A DNA stretch of 64,000 bases, from the NCBI RefSeq assembly GCF_026723865.1, contig NZ_CP113529.1, forward strand, positions 5,580,001 to 5,644,000, written 5' to 3'. Both the position numbers and the translations under genes were made by a program. This document shows, piece by piece, positions 1 through 7,983 of this stretch (positions are counted from its first letter, which is position 1; the number at the start of each line of letters is the position of its first letter). This stretch comes from Mycobacterium sp. Aquia_216 (GTDB lineage: Bacteria; Actinomycetota; Actinomycetes; Mycobacteriales; Mycobacteriaceae). Under the pieces are notes generated by a model, which was not told where the DNA came from, searched no databases, and was given only the letters and a program-made list of their open reading frames with translations.

Positions 1-1
1 A

Positions 2-145
2 TCGCAACTGTCCGACGAAACGTGGGCAGCACTCGGCGAAACTCTCAACGACCAGCAGCGCATGGATTTCGTTTTCACGGTCGGCTGTTACGCCTTGCTG
101 GCCATGGCTTTCAACACTTTCGGCATACAGCTCGAGCACGACTAG
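2..145 (+). CDS. carboxymuconolactone decarboxylase family protein (3' end only)
   Basis: Only the last 47 codons lie in the window; the start is upstream of base 1. The reading frame ends ...FNTFGIQLEHD with TAG at 143-145. The tail, with TWAALGETL followed by a hydrophobic helix FTVGCYALLAMAFNTFGIQLE, matches the C-terminus of AhpD/carboxymuconolactone decarboxylase-type proteins common in mycobacterial catabolic clusters. The redox CxxC region of the family would be upstream and cannot be checked. It is followed after 21 bp by the Rieske oxygenase on the same strand, so it is probably the preceding gene of that operon. Confidence 0.72.
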   Translation, partial: SQLSDETWAALGETLNDQQRMDFVFTVGCYALLAMAFNTFGIQLEHD

Positions 146-166
146 ACGGATCAGAGAGGTAGAACC

Positions 167-1444
167 GTGGCTCACTTCCCCAAGCCAGCCGCCGGCAGCT
201 GGACAGAAAATTATCCCGAACTGGGAACCGCGCCGGTTGATTACACCGACTCGATCGATCCGGCATTCTTCGAGGCCGAGCGCGACGCGATCTTCCGGCG
301 CACCTGGCTCAATGTCGGCCGCGTCAACCGCCTCCCCCGCACCGGCAGCTACTTCACCAGAGAACTACCGTCGGCCGGCAAGGGCACATCGGTGATCATC
401 GTCAAGACCAAGGACGGGACCGTCAAGGCCTACCACAACGTCTGCCGCCACCGCGGAAACAAGTTGGTGTGGAACGACTTTCCCAACGAGGAGACTTCCG
501 GCACCTGCCGGCAGTTCACCTGCAAGTACCACGCCTGGCGCTACAACCTCGACGGCGACCTGACCTTCGTTCAACAGGAAGAAGAGTTCTTCAACCTCGA
601 CAAGGGCAACTACGGCCTGGCGGCCGTCCGTTGCGAGGTGTGGGAAGGCTTCATTTTCATCAACTTCGACGACAACGCGGCGCCGCTGACCGATTACCTC
701 GGGCCGCTGGCCAAGAGCATCGAGGGCTACCCCTTCGGCGAGATGACCGAGACCTACTCCTACCGGGCCGAGGTCGGCAGCAACTGGAAGCTGTTCATCG
801 ACGCGTTCGTCGAGTTCTACCACGCGCCGATCCTGCACCAGGGGCAGTACACCAAGGAAGAAGCCGCCAAAATCCAAAAGTTCGGCTACGAGGCGCTGCA
901 CTACGAGGTGGCCGGCCCGCACAACCTGCAGTCGACCTGGGGTGGTCAGGCACCGCCCCCGGACATGTCCATGGTCAAGCCCATGGACCAGGTGCTGCGC
1001 AGCGGGCTGTTCGGTCCGTGGGACAAGCCGGAGATCATCGAGAAACTCGAGCTGCCGCCGGGTGTCAACGTGAAGAGGGTGCCGCAGTGGGGCATCGACT
1101 CGTGGCTCTTTTACCCGAACTTCATGCTGCTGATCTGGGAGCCGGGCTGGTACCTGACCTACCACTACTGGCCGACCGCGGTCGACAAACACATCTTCGA
1201 GTCGTCTCTGTATTTCGTCCCGCCTCGCAACGCACGGGAACGCCTGGCCCAGGAACTGGCTGCCGTGACGTTCAAGGAGTACGCACTGCAGGACGCCAAC
1301 ACCCTCGAAGCGACCCAGACGATGATCGGCACGCGCGCCGTCAAGGAATTCCTGCTGTGCGACCAGGAGGTCTTGATCCGTCACCTGCACAAGACAACCG
1401 CTGACTACGTGAAGGAGTACCAGCGCAATGTCGCTACCGTCTGA
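167..1444 (+). CDS. Rieske non-heme iron oxygenase, alpha subunit
   Basis: Large subunit of an aromatic-ring-hydroxylating type dioxygenase, 425 aa, the usual family length. The Rieske [2Fe-2S] ligands are visible as C93-x-H95 and C119-x2-H122. The catalytic-domain motif NWKLFIDAFVEFYHAPILH (about 206-224) supplies the mononuclear iron histidines H219 and H224. The start is GTG at 167 with a purine-rich AGAGAGG just upstream. No beta subunit is adjacent, so it is probably an alpha-only enzyme fed by a ferredoxin/reductase encoded elsewhere; the nearest plant-type ferredoxin in the window is at 44205. It overlaps the next small gene by 17 bp, indicating an operon. The substrate cannot be deduced from sequence. 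Confidence 0.93.
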   Translation: MAHFPKPAAGSWTENYPELGTAPVDYTDSIDPAFFEAERDAIFRRTWLNVGRVNRLPRTGSYFTRELPSAGKGTSVIIVKTKDGTVKAYHNVCRHRGNKLVWNDFPNEETSGTCRQFTCKYHAWRYNLDGDLTFVQQEEEFFNLDKGNYGLAAVRCEVWEGFIFINFDDNAAPLTDYLGPLAKSIEGYPFGEMTETYSYRAEVGSNWKLFIDAFVEFYHAPILHQGQYTKEEAAKIQKFGYEALHYEVAGPHNLQSTWGGQAPPPDMSMVKPMDQVLRSGLFGPWDKPEIIEKLELPPGVNVKRVPQWGIDSWLFYPNFMLLIWEPGWYLTYHYWPTAVDKHIFESSLYFVPPRNARERLAQELAAVTFKEYALQDANTLEATQTMIGTRAVKEFLLCDQEVLIRHLHKTTADYVKEYQRNVATV

Positions 1445-1751
1445 GTTCGCGGCCCTGGAGCCCTATTTGGATTGGGATCTGGCCACCGAGCCCGAACGCT
1501 ACGCCAAACGGCTGGGCTCGACGATGGCCGAGATGCAGGCGTTCTACGACGTCGCATTCCCGTTGCTGAACGATGTCATCGCATACTGCGACAAGTACCC
1601 GCTGGACGACTTGCCCGAGGACGCGAAGATCTTGATGCACATCATGCAGTCGCTGGTCATGGTCTCCTTCCCCGTCGAGGCGTGGAAACAACCGCGCGTT
1701 CCCGACAGCGGCGCGGCGTGGGTTGAAGTCCTTCGGGAGCCGGTGATTTAA
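1428..1751 (+). CDS. small acidic protein of unknown function in oxygenase operon
   Basis: 107 aa, not recognised. It is helix-rich and acidic, without signal peptide, membrane segment or cysteine ligand pattern. It starts with ATG 17 bp before the end of the Rieske gene and stops 3 bp before the GTG of the amidohydrolase, so it is translationally embedded between two catabolic genes. The position suggests an accessory role for the oxygenase or the following hydrolase, but this is inference from context only. Codon use resembles its neighbours, so it is very likely a real gene. Confidence 0.7.
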   Translation: MSLPSEFAALEPYLDWDLATEPERYAKRLGSTMAEMQAFYDVAFPLLNDVIAYCDKYPLDDLPEDAKILMHIMQSLVMVSFPVEAWKQPRVPDSGAAWVEVLREPVI

Positions 1752-1754
1752 CCG

Positions 1755-2987
1755 GTGCTGACGCTCAAGGCCGCCGGACTGCTCGACGTCGACGCCGGAG
1801 AGATCGTTCGGCCGGGCATTCTCAAGATCGAGGACGACAGGATCGTCGCCGTCGGGGGCTCGGGCCCGACGGGCCCAGACGACACCGTCATCGATCTCGG
1901 CGAGGCGATCCTGCTGCCCGGGCTGATGGACATGGAGGTCAACCTCCTGATGGGCGGGCGCGGCGAAACGCCCGGCCTGTCCCAGGTGCAGGATGACCCG
2001 CCGACGCGGGTGCTGCGCGCGGTCGGCAATGCCCGCCGTACCCTGCGCGCCGGGTTCACCACCGTGCGCAATCTCGGCCTATTCGTCAAGACCGGCGGTT
2101 ACCTACTGGATGTCGCGCTGGGCAAGGCGATTGATGCCGGCTGGATCGACGGACCGCGGGTAGTGCCGGCCGGCCACGCCATCACGCCCACCGGCGGGCA
2201 CCTGGATCCGACAATGTTCGCCGCGTTCGCGCCGCACACGCTGGAGCTGACGGTCGAGGAAGGCATCGCAAACGGGATCGACGAGATCCGCAAGGCGGTG
2301 CGTTACCAGATCAAACACGGCGCCGAGCTGATCAAGGTCTGCTGCTCGGGCGGAGTGATGTCACTGACCGGTCCGCCTGGCGCGCAGCACTATTCGGATG
2401 AAGAATTGCGCGCGATCGTCGACGAGGCACACCGGCGCGGGCTGCGCGTCGCCGCGCACACCCACGGCGCCGAGGCGGTAAGGCACGCGGTCGACGCCGG
2501 CATCGATTGCATCGAGCACGGCTTCCTGATCGATGACGAGGCGATTGCCTCCATGGTCGAGCACGGCACGTTCCTGGTGAGCACTCGGCGTCTAGCGGAG
2601 GGGATGGATGTCTCGCACGCTCCGCCCGAACTTCGGGCCAAGGCGGCCGAGATGTTCCCGAAGTCCCGGACCTCGATATTGGCCGCTTACAAGGCGGGTG
2701 TGAAGATCGCGGTCGGCACCGACGCCCCGGCAATTCCGCACGGGCGCAACGCCGATGAGCTTGTCACGCTGGTGGAATGGGGTCTGCCGCCGTTGGCGGT
2801 GTTGCGGGCGGCCACGACGACCGCGGCCGAGCTGATCAACTCAAGCGACAGGGGTCGGCTCGCGCCTGGCCAACTGGCCGATATCATCGCGGTACCGGGA
2901 AACCCATTGGAAGACATCACCGTTACCCGTAACGTCAGCTTTGTCATGAAAGGCGGCAAGGTCTATGTCGACACCCGATCGATCTGA
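1755..2987 (+). CDS. amidohydrolase-superfamily protein with altered HxH metal motif
   Basis: 410 aa protein with the imidazolonepropionase/prolidase-like amidohydrolase layout: N-terminal beta-sandwich, TIM barrel, C-terminal sandwich ending MKGGKVYVD. Later metal-site elements are present: lysine in LIKVCCSGGVMS (about 200), AAHTHG, IEHG and the aspartate of VGTDAP. The first strand, normally D-x-H-x-H, reads LPGLMDMEVNLLMGG, so the two metal-binding histidines are E61 and N63. Either a subfamily with a single or modified metal site, or loss of activity. GTG start 3 bp after the previous stop; its 3' end overlaps the SnoaL-like gene by 23 bp. It probably hydrolyses a cyclic amide, lactone or ester intermediate, but the substrate is unknown. 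Confidence 0.87.
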   Translation: MLTLKAAGLLDVDAGEIVRPGILKIEDDRIVAVGGSGPTGPDDTVIDLGEAILLPGLMDMEVNLLMGGRGETPGLSQVQDDPPTRVLRAVGNARRTLRAGFTTVRNLGLFVKTGGYLLDVALGKAIDAGWIDGPRVVPAGHAITPTGGHLDPTMFAAFAPHTLELTVEEGIANGIDEIRKAVRYQIKHGAELIKVCCSGGVMSLTGPPGAQHYSDEELRAIVDEAHRRGLRVAAHTHGAEAVRHAVDAGIDCIEHGFLIDDEAIASMVEHGTFLVSTRRLAEGMDVSHAPPELRAKAAEMFPKSRTSILAAYKAGVKIAVGTDAPAIPHGRNADELVTLVEWGLPPLAVLRAATTTAAELINSSDRGRLAPGQLADIIAVPGNPLEDITVTRNVSFVMKGGKVYVDTRSI

Positions 2988-3414
2988 AAGCGGCCCAACC
3001 AGAACAGACGATCTCGTCGAGATTCAGCAGCTGCTCGCCCGCTACGCGGTCACCATCACTCAGGAAGACATCGACGGCCTCGTCGGCGTGTTCACCCCCG
3101 ACGGGACCTATAGCGCGTTCGGCGCCACGTACAAGTTGGACCGGTTCCCGGAATTGGTGGCCGCCGCGCCGAAGGGCTTGTTCCTCACCGGAACTGCCCT
3201 GGTCGAGAATATCGACGGCGATTCAGCGAGCGGCACCCAGCCGTTGTGCTTCATCGACGGTTCCACGCATGACATGCGGATCGGCTACTACCGCGACACC
3301 TACTACCGGACCGCCGACGGATGGCGGCTCAAGACGCGCGCCATGACGTTCATCCGCCGCAGCGGCGTGCACGACTCCGGGCGCCCGCACGCCATCGGCC
3401 GCCCCACGCCGTGA
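2965..3414 (+). CDS. SnoaL-like / NTF2-fold protein
   Basis: 149 aa, single nuclear-transport-factor-2-like domain. An N-terminal helix DDLVEIQQLLARYAVTITQEDIDGLVGVFTPDGTY is followed by the curved sheet ending GYYRDTYYRTADGWRLKTRAMTF, characteristic of SnoaL_4-type proteins found in actinobacterial catabolic operons. Members act as small isomerases, dehydratases or hydrolase-like enzymes, or bind ligands; the reaction cannot be assigned. ATG start inside the end of the amidohydrolase gene; its TGA overlaps the GTG of the acyl-CoA dehydrogenase (GTGA), so translation is coupled. Confidence 0.85.
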   Translation: MSTPDRSESGPTRTDDLVEIQQLLARYAVTITQEDIDGLVGVFTPDGTYSAFGATYKLDRFPELVAAAPKGLFLTGTALVENIDGDSASGTQPLCFIDGSTHDMRIGYYRDTYYRTADGWRLKTRAMTFIRRSGVHDSGRPHAIGRPTP

Positions 3415-4517
3415 ATGTCGAGGAGTTCCGCACCGGCCTGCGTAAGTGGCTCGGCGAGAACGACTTAACACCCGGATCCGACCACTCGCTGCAGGGCCAT
3501 ATGCAGCAATTCGCGCGGGTCAGCCGGGCCCTCTATGACGCCGAGTGGATGCGTTACGGCTGGCCGGTCGAAGTCGGTGGCTTGGGTGGGCCCGCGGTGC
3601 TGCGTGCAATCGTCGGCGAAGAGGTCGTCGGTCGCCGGCTCGCCGAGCCCGGACCGTATTCGATGCTCGAGGTGCTCGCGCCCACGATGATCGATTACGC
3701 CCCCGCTGAACTCGCCGCGGAAATGGTACCGCTGCTGCTGAGCGGCGAAGAGCAATGGTGCCAAGGCTTTTCCGAGCCGGGATCCGGCAGCGACCTGGCG
3801 TCGCTGACCACCCGCGCGGTGCAGGATGGCGACAACTGGATTGTCAACGGGCAGAAGGTGTGGACGAGCTTCGCGCAATTCTCCACCCGATGCGTCCTGC
3901 TCACCCGCACCGCGCCCGGTCATGACGGCATCACCGCGTTCTTCGTCGACCTCGACACCCCCGGCATCACGATCCGACCGTTGCGCACGATGCACGGCGT
4001 CGACGAGTTCTGCGAGGTGTACTACGACGACGTGGTGATCCCGACGAGCCGGATGCTTGGCCAACCGGGCGACGGCTGGCGGCTCGCGATGGACCTGCTC
4101 CCCTACGAACGATCTACCTGCTTCTGGCAGCGGATCGCCTACCTCTACTCCCGATTCGATGAGCTGATCGCGAAGGTATCCGGTGCCGGTCAGCAGGACG
4201 GCCACGACGAATTCGAGCTTGGCGCAGCCTATCTCGCGCTGCACACGCTGCGCTGCCGGTCCCGCGCCACCCAGTACCGGCTGCGCGACGGAGCACGCCT
4301 CGGCCCAGACACCTCCATCGACAAGGTGCTGCTGGCCGGCGCCGAGCAACGCCTCTACGACACGGTCCGCGACCTGCTGCCCGGCGTCGTCGAACTCGAC
4401 GACACACCGTGGCGGTCGGAGTACCTGTACTCGCGCGCATCGACCATCTACGGCGGCACCGCCGAGATTCAGCGCAACATCATCGCTCGCCGGCTGCTCG
4501 ACCTCGGCAAGGAGTAG
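3411..4517 (+). CDS. acyl-CoA dehydrogenase, alpha-type subunit of a pair
   Basis: 368 aa flavoprotein oxidising acyl-CoA thioesters. Family motifs: WCQGFSEPGSGSDLASL (FAD/substrate loop), NGQKVWTSFAQ and the C-terminal YGGTAEIQRNIIARRLLDL. The GTG at 3411 is chosen because it overlaps the preceding TGA by four bases and begins the conserved region (MNVEEFRTGL); longer upstream extension would encode Arg-rich shadow sequence. Directly followed after 4 bp by a second, shorter acyl-CoA dehydrogenase. Such side-by-side pairs in mycobacteria commonly form alpha2beta2 heterotetramers acting on bulky side-chain or ring-derived CoA esters; that pairing is an inference here. Confidence 0.93.
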   Translation: MNVEEFRTGLRKWLGENDLTPGSDHSLQGHMQQFARVSRALYDAEWMRYGWPVEVGGLGGPAVLRAIVGEEVVGRRLAEPGPYSMLEVLAPTMIDYAPAELAAEMVPLLLSGEEQWCQGFSEPGSGSDLASLTTRAVQDGDNWIVNGQKVWTSFAQFSTRCVLLTRTAPGHDGITAFFVDLDTPGITIRPLRTMHGVDEFCEVYYDDVVIPTSRMLGQPGDGWRLAMDLLPYERSTCFWQRIAYLYSRFDELIAKVSGAGQQDGHDEFELGAAYLALHTLRCRSRATQYRLRDGARLGPDTSIDKVLLAGAEQRLYDTVRDLLPGVVELDDTPWRSEYLYSRASTIYGGTAEIQRNIIARRLLDLGKE

Positions 4518-4521
4518 AGCC

Positions 4522-5361
4522 GTGGACCTTTCGAAAGACGCAGCAGACACCGAGGAACTGCAACTGCTCGCCCAGTCGGTACGCACCGCGATGACTGATC
4601 CTTCCCTGGCATCCGGCGCCAAGCTCGATGCCGCATTGACCAACCTCGGCTGGCACGACATGCTGGACGAAATACCGTATTTTGCAATCCCTTTGGTGTT
4701 CCGAATTCTCGGCGAGACCGGTGCGCATGCGCCCGTGCTGAACGACGTGGTGCTGCACGCGGCCGGAAGAACACCGGGCGGAGTCACCCCGCTTCCGTTC
4801 GCGGGAGGCTCCTGGGTGGTTTGGAGACGCGACGACATTCCGGGTTCGGCGATCGACGACGAGTTACCAATACATCCTGTCGCAGAAGGTGATTCAGCTG
4901 CGCAAGCGGGGCTCGCCGCGGGGCGACAGGCATTGGGCTGGTGGCTGGTCGGCGCCAGCCGCGCGATGCTTGCCCTGGCGCGCCAGCATGCTCTGGATCG
5001 TGTCCAGTTCGGCCGCCACATCAGCTCGTTTCAGGCGATCCGGCACCGACTGGCCGAGACGCTCGTCGCGATCGAGGGGGCCGAGGCAACCCTGCACGCC
5101 GCCGCCACCGCATCCGACGATCCGGACGACCTGGCCAGCTTGCTGGCCAAAGCAGCGGCCGGCGAGGCCGCGCTGACCACGGCACGCCACTGCCAGCAGG
5201 TCCTCGGTGGTATCGGTTTCACCGCCGAACACCAGCTGCACTGCCACATCAAACGGTCACTGATCCTGGACAGCCTGCTCGGCAGCACCCGCGAATTGAC
5301 CGGCCAAGCGGGAGCGGCGTTGCGGGCCAACGGATCTGCACCACGGCTGGTACAGCTCTAG
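4522..5361 (+). CDS. acyl-CoA dehydrogenase, short beta-type subunit
   Basis: 279 aa, distinctly shorter than a standalone acyl-CoA dehydrogenase. The C-terminal helical domain is clear: ALDRVQFGRHISSFQAIRHRLAETLV and GGIGFTAEHQLHCHIKRSLILDSLLG. The middle domain motif for FAD binding (GxSExxxGSD) is absent. This is the typical architecture of the partner subunit in heteromeric mycobacterial acyl-CoA dehydrogenases. The GTG start at 4522 follows the alpha gene stop by 4 bp. Probably non-functional alone; the active site would be completed with the 3411 product. Confidence 0.88.
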   Translation: MDLSKDAADTEELQLLAQSVRTAMTDPSLASGAKLDAALTNLGWHDMLDEIPYFAIPLVFRILGETGAHAPVLNDVVLHAAGRTPGGVTPLPFAGGSWVVWRRDDIPGSAIDDELPIHPVAEGDSAAQAGLAAGRQALGWWLVGASRAMLALARQHALDRVQFGRHISSFQAIRHRLAETLVAIEGAEATLHAAATASDDPDDLASLLAKAAAGEAALTTARHCQQVLGGIGFTAEHQLHCHIKRSLILDSLLGSTRELTGQAGAALRANGSAPRLVQL

Positions 5362-5407
5362 CAGCTGCGGGTCGCGCGCGGAGGCGTACTGCCTACAATG
5401 GGCGCAC

Positions 5408-5722
5408 ATGCGCTACCCCGTGGAACCTCGAAATCAGGCCGGCACCGCCTCGGTGGTCCTGGGCGGGTTGGCACTCGCCACCTGCTGGCTGTTGATCGGG
5501 GTGCCGTTGGGCATCGCGGCGCTGCTGACGGGTGATATCGCCCGGCGCCGCGCCAGTCGCGGCGAAGCGACCAATCCCCGGGCCGCGACAGCCGGCATGG
5601 TGTTAGGGGCGGTTGCGATTGTGGCCGGGCTCGTCGCCATCGGCTACTACTCCTGGGTGGACTCCCAGGACCCGGGGCGTTTGCAGCGGTGCTTGGACAA
5701 TCCCGCCACCAACAACTGCTAA
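5408..5722 (+). CDS. small two-helix membrane protein, DUF4190-like
   Basis: 104 aa. Two hydrophobic segments are visible, about residues 17-40 (TASVVLGGLALATCWLLIGVPLGIAALL) and 62-82 (TAGMVLGAVAIVAGLVAIGYYSWV), separated by a basic loop with RRRASRGE. The first segment and GxxA/LG pattern are characteristic of DUF4190 proteins. Function is unknown. The ATG at 5408 follows the dehydrogenase pair by 46 bp; the stop overlaps by four bases the stop of the convergent acyl-CoA dehydrogenase gene. Confidence 0.8.
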   Translation: MRYPVEPRNQAGTASVVLGGLALATCWLLIGVPLGIAALLTGDIARRRASRGEATNPRAATAGMVLGAVAIVAGLVAIGYYSWVDSQDPGRLQRCLDNPATNNC

Positions 5723-6906
5723 CCGCGGGGCAGCCCTAGGACTCGCTCGGCGACGATGTTGCGCTGCACTTCGGAAGTGCCGCCGGCGATGGTCGCGGCG
5801 AAGGTGCGCGTGTACCGGTCGAACCAGCTGCCATAGTGGCTGTCCAGGTTGAGGGGAGCGAATGGCGCAGTGACGCCGCGCAGCACCAGTCCCTCGCCCG
5901 CCTTGGCGTTGAGCGCTTCCTCGCAGGCACGTTGCATCGCCTCCGAACCGAGCAGCTTGAGCACGGACTGGGCGGGTATGTCTTCTTCACCGCGCGCGGC
6001 TTTGGCCAACGTCGCCGACCCCAGCAGTCGCATCGCGTGGTAATCCATCACCAGCGTCGCGTAACGATCCTTTTGCACGGCTCCCGACGGGTTGGACTCG
6101 ACGGTCAGCGCGTGCAGCATGTCGGCGTAGTCCAGCCACAGCATTGCGCGTTCGTGGCCGAGCGATCCGGTCGCGACTCGCCAACCCGCGTTCAGCTCCC
6201 CCACTAAGTTCTCGACCGGTACCCGGGCGTCGGTGAAAAAGACCTCGTTGAAATCGACGTCTTCGATGTCGATCACCGAGGCGAACGGACGGCGGACCAC
6301 CCCGGGGGTGTCGGTCGGGATCAGTAAAGCGCTGATGCCCTTGTGTTTCGGCGCGTCCGGATCGGTACACACGAACGTCAACAGAACATCGGCGTGATGG
6401 GCACCCGACGTCCACACCTTCTGCCCGTTGACGACGAAGTGGTCGCCTGCTGAATCGGACGAGAGCACCGCGCGCGTCTTCAGCGACGCGAGATCGGAAC
6501 CCGCGCCGGGCTCGCTCATCCCCAGCGACGCAGTCATCTCCGCGCGCAGAATTGGCACCGCCCAGCGCTGTTTCTGCTCCGGCGTGCCAAACGAGAGCAA
6601 CGACGCCGCGATGATCCCCACGCCCTGGGGATTGAAACTTTGGTAGATCCGCCGCCGCGACAACTCCTCGAGGTACACGTATTGCTGCAGCAGCGTGGCG
6701 TTGCGGCCGCCGAACTCCGGAGGATTCCCGGGCAGCAGCCATCCGCTGTCGAACAACAGCCGTTGCCAGCGGCGGGCCCACTCCGGGATGTCCGAACTCG
6801 ACTGCGGCCGCTCGCCCGTCACCGCCGCATCGAGAGGATTCGCGTCGAGGAAAGCCGCGAATTCCGCACGGAACTCCTCGACGTCGTTGTCAAAGGTCAG
6901 CTGCAC
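5719..6906 (-). CDS. acyl-CoA dehydrogenase family protein (full length)
   Basis: 395 aa, standard length. Motifs: MTASLGMSEPGAGSDLASLKTRAV, NGQKVWTSGAHHADV, DARVPVENLVGELNAGW and the C-terminal IAGGTSEVQRNIVAERVLGLPRG. GTG start at 6906. It is transcribed away from the TetR gene at 7081 and the intergenic region carries a perfect GAGAATA-G-TATTCTC palindrome (7010-7024), so it is probably repressed by that regulator. Likely oxidises an acyl-CoA intermediate of the same pathway as the mycofactocin SDR at 7984; substrate unknown. Confidence 0.94.
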   Translation of the reverse strand: MQLTFDNDVEEFRAEFAAFLDANPLDAAVTGERPQSSSDIPEWARRWQRLLFDSGWLLPGNPPEFGGRNATLLQQYVYLEELSRRRIYQSFNPQGVGIIAASLLSFGTPEQKQRWAVPILRAEMTASLGMSEPGAGSDLASLKTRAVLSSDSAGDHFVVNGQKVWTSGAHHADVLLTFVCTDPDAPKHKGISALLIPTDTPGVVRRPFASVIDIEDVDFNEVFFTDARVPVENLVGELNAGWRVATGSLGHERAMLWLDYADMLHALTVESNPSGAVQKDRYATLVMDYHAMRLLGSATLAKAARGEEDIPAQSVLKLLGSEAMQRACEEALNAKAGEGLVLRGVTAPFAPLNLDSHYGSWFDRYTRTFAATIAGGTSEVQRNIVAERVLGLPRG

Positions 6907-7009
6907 AGCACTCCCCTGGGATTCGCTGGCGCGTGGAGCGTCGGTAGATCCGGGTTTCCACCGACAGAGCGGTTTACTCTTGCGATGCCGCTTCCATACA
7001 CGCGTGTAG

Positions 7010-7024
7010 GAGAATAGTATTCTC
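7010..7024. promoter_or_regulatory. TetR-type operator, perfect 15-bp palindrome
   Basis: GAGAATAGTATTCTC: arms GAGAATA/TATTCTC around a single G. It lies between the divergent acyl-CoA dehydrogenase (start 6906) and TetR gene (start about 7081). The identical 15-mer occurs at 44103-44117 and a variant at 7856-7870, which strongly suggests a shared transcription factor site. Confidence 0.75.
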
Positions 7025-7080
7025 GTGACGAGGAAGTTACAATCTCCAACACATGGTCCGTGAGGGGGTCGAGCGCAGCG

Positions 7081-7797
7081 ATGTCACGGCGTTCTCCGGT
7101 AGAGTCCAATCATGTTCTCCCCTCGCGGCAATCGGCCGAGCCGTCCGTGACCAACCCGAGCGAAGAGCCGGCCTGGAAACAGCGTGCCGTCGAGCGATCT
7201 ATCAAGACTGCGAAACTGCGTGCGGCGCAGCGCGTTCAGCGCTTCCTCGACGCGGCGCAGGCCATCATCATCGAAAAGGGCAGCACGGACTTCACCGTCC
7301 AGGAAGTCGTGGACCGCTCCCGCCAGTCCCTGCGGAGCTTCTATCTGCAGTTTGACGGCAAGCACGAGTTGCTGCTCGCGCTGTTCGAAGATGCGCTGAG
7401 CCGGTCGGCCGACCAGATCCGGGCCGCTACCGAAAGCCATTCCGACCCGCTCGAGCGGCTCAAGGTCGCCATCGAGCTGCTGTACGAGGCCTCGCGACCA
7501 GACCCCGCCGCCCGGCGCCCGCTGTTCACCGACTTCGCACCACGGTTGCTGGTGACGCACCCGGCCGAGGTCAAGATCGCCCATGCGCCGCTGCTGGCGT
7601 TGCTGACCGAGCTTATGGAATCGGCCTTCGATGCCGGCGAGTTACGCGAGGGACTCAATCCGAAGCGGATAGCCGCCATGACAATGCAGACGGTCATGTT
7701 CATCGCGCAGTCCAGCGGGGGCTCCGACGACGCGACGATCCACCCGATCACTGCCGACGAGGTGTGGGACTTCTGCTCAGCCGGATTCGTCGGCTAG
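7081..7797 (+). CDS. TetR/AcrR family transcriptional regulator
   Basis: About 238 aa from ATG 7081, or 216 aa from GTG 7147; the first conserved residues begin after 7147 (EEPAWKQRAVERS...), so the later start is quite possible. Helix-turn-helix: RFLDAAQAIIIEKGSTDFTVQEVVDRSRQSLRSFYLQFDGKHELLLALFEDAL, a classic TetR DNA-binding domain, followed by an all-helical ligand domain. It sits between two palindromes of the GAGAAT-N3-ATTCTC class (7010 and 7856), one before its own gene and one before the mycofactocin SDR, so it is the best candidate for the protein that reads this operator here and at 44103. Confidence 0.9.
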   Translation: MSRRSPVESNHVLPSRQSAEPSVTNPSEEPAWKQRAVERSIKTAKLRAAQRVQRFLDAAQAIIIEKGSTDFTVQEVVDRSRQSLRSFYLQFDGKHELLLALFEDALSRSADQIRAATESHSDPLERLKVAIELLYEASRPDPAARRPLFTDFAPRLLVTHPAEVKIAHAPLLALLTELMESAFDAGELREGLNPKRIAAMTMQTVMFIAQSSGGSDDATIHPITADEVWDFCSAGFVG

Positions 7798-7855
7798 CAC
7801 CCACCCGCGCGGCCCTTCCCCGACGTGACCAGATAGCGCACGCGATTTGCCTGGT

Positions 7856-7870
7856 GAGAATCTCATTCTC
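7856..7870. promoter_or_regulatory. second GAGAAT-N3-ATTCTC operator
   Basis: GAGAATCTCATTCTC, arms GAGAAT/ATTCTC with a CTC centre, 113 bp before the mycofactocin SDR start at 7984. It shares both 6-bp arms with the perfect copies at 7010 and 44103. The surrounding 100 bp is AT-rich compared with coding DNA, as expected for a promoter. Confidence 0.65.
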
Positions 7871-7983
7871 TAATATCTAGAATTACAAATAGCCAAAACG
7901 GATTCGTCGTTGACACCCTCGGTGGGTGATGACAGACCCACTCCGCTGAGACGTGCCGGTTCGATCAACGAATTGAGGTAGCG

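Noticed and set aside
3465..5021. 518-aa minus-strand frame over the acyl-CoA dehydrogenase pair
   Set aside because: Antisense shadow of two recognisable genes; no family signature and no ribosome site.
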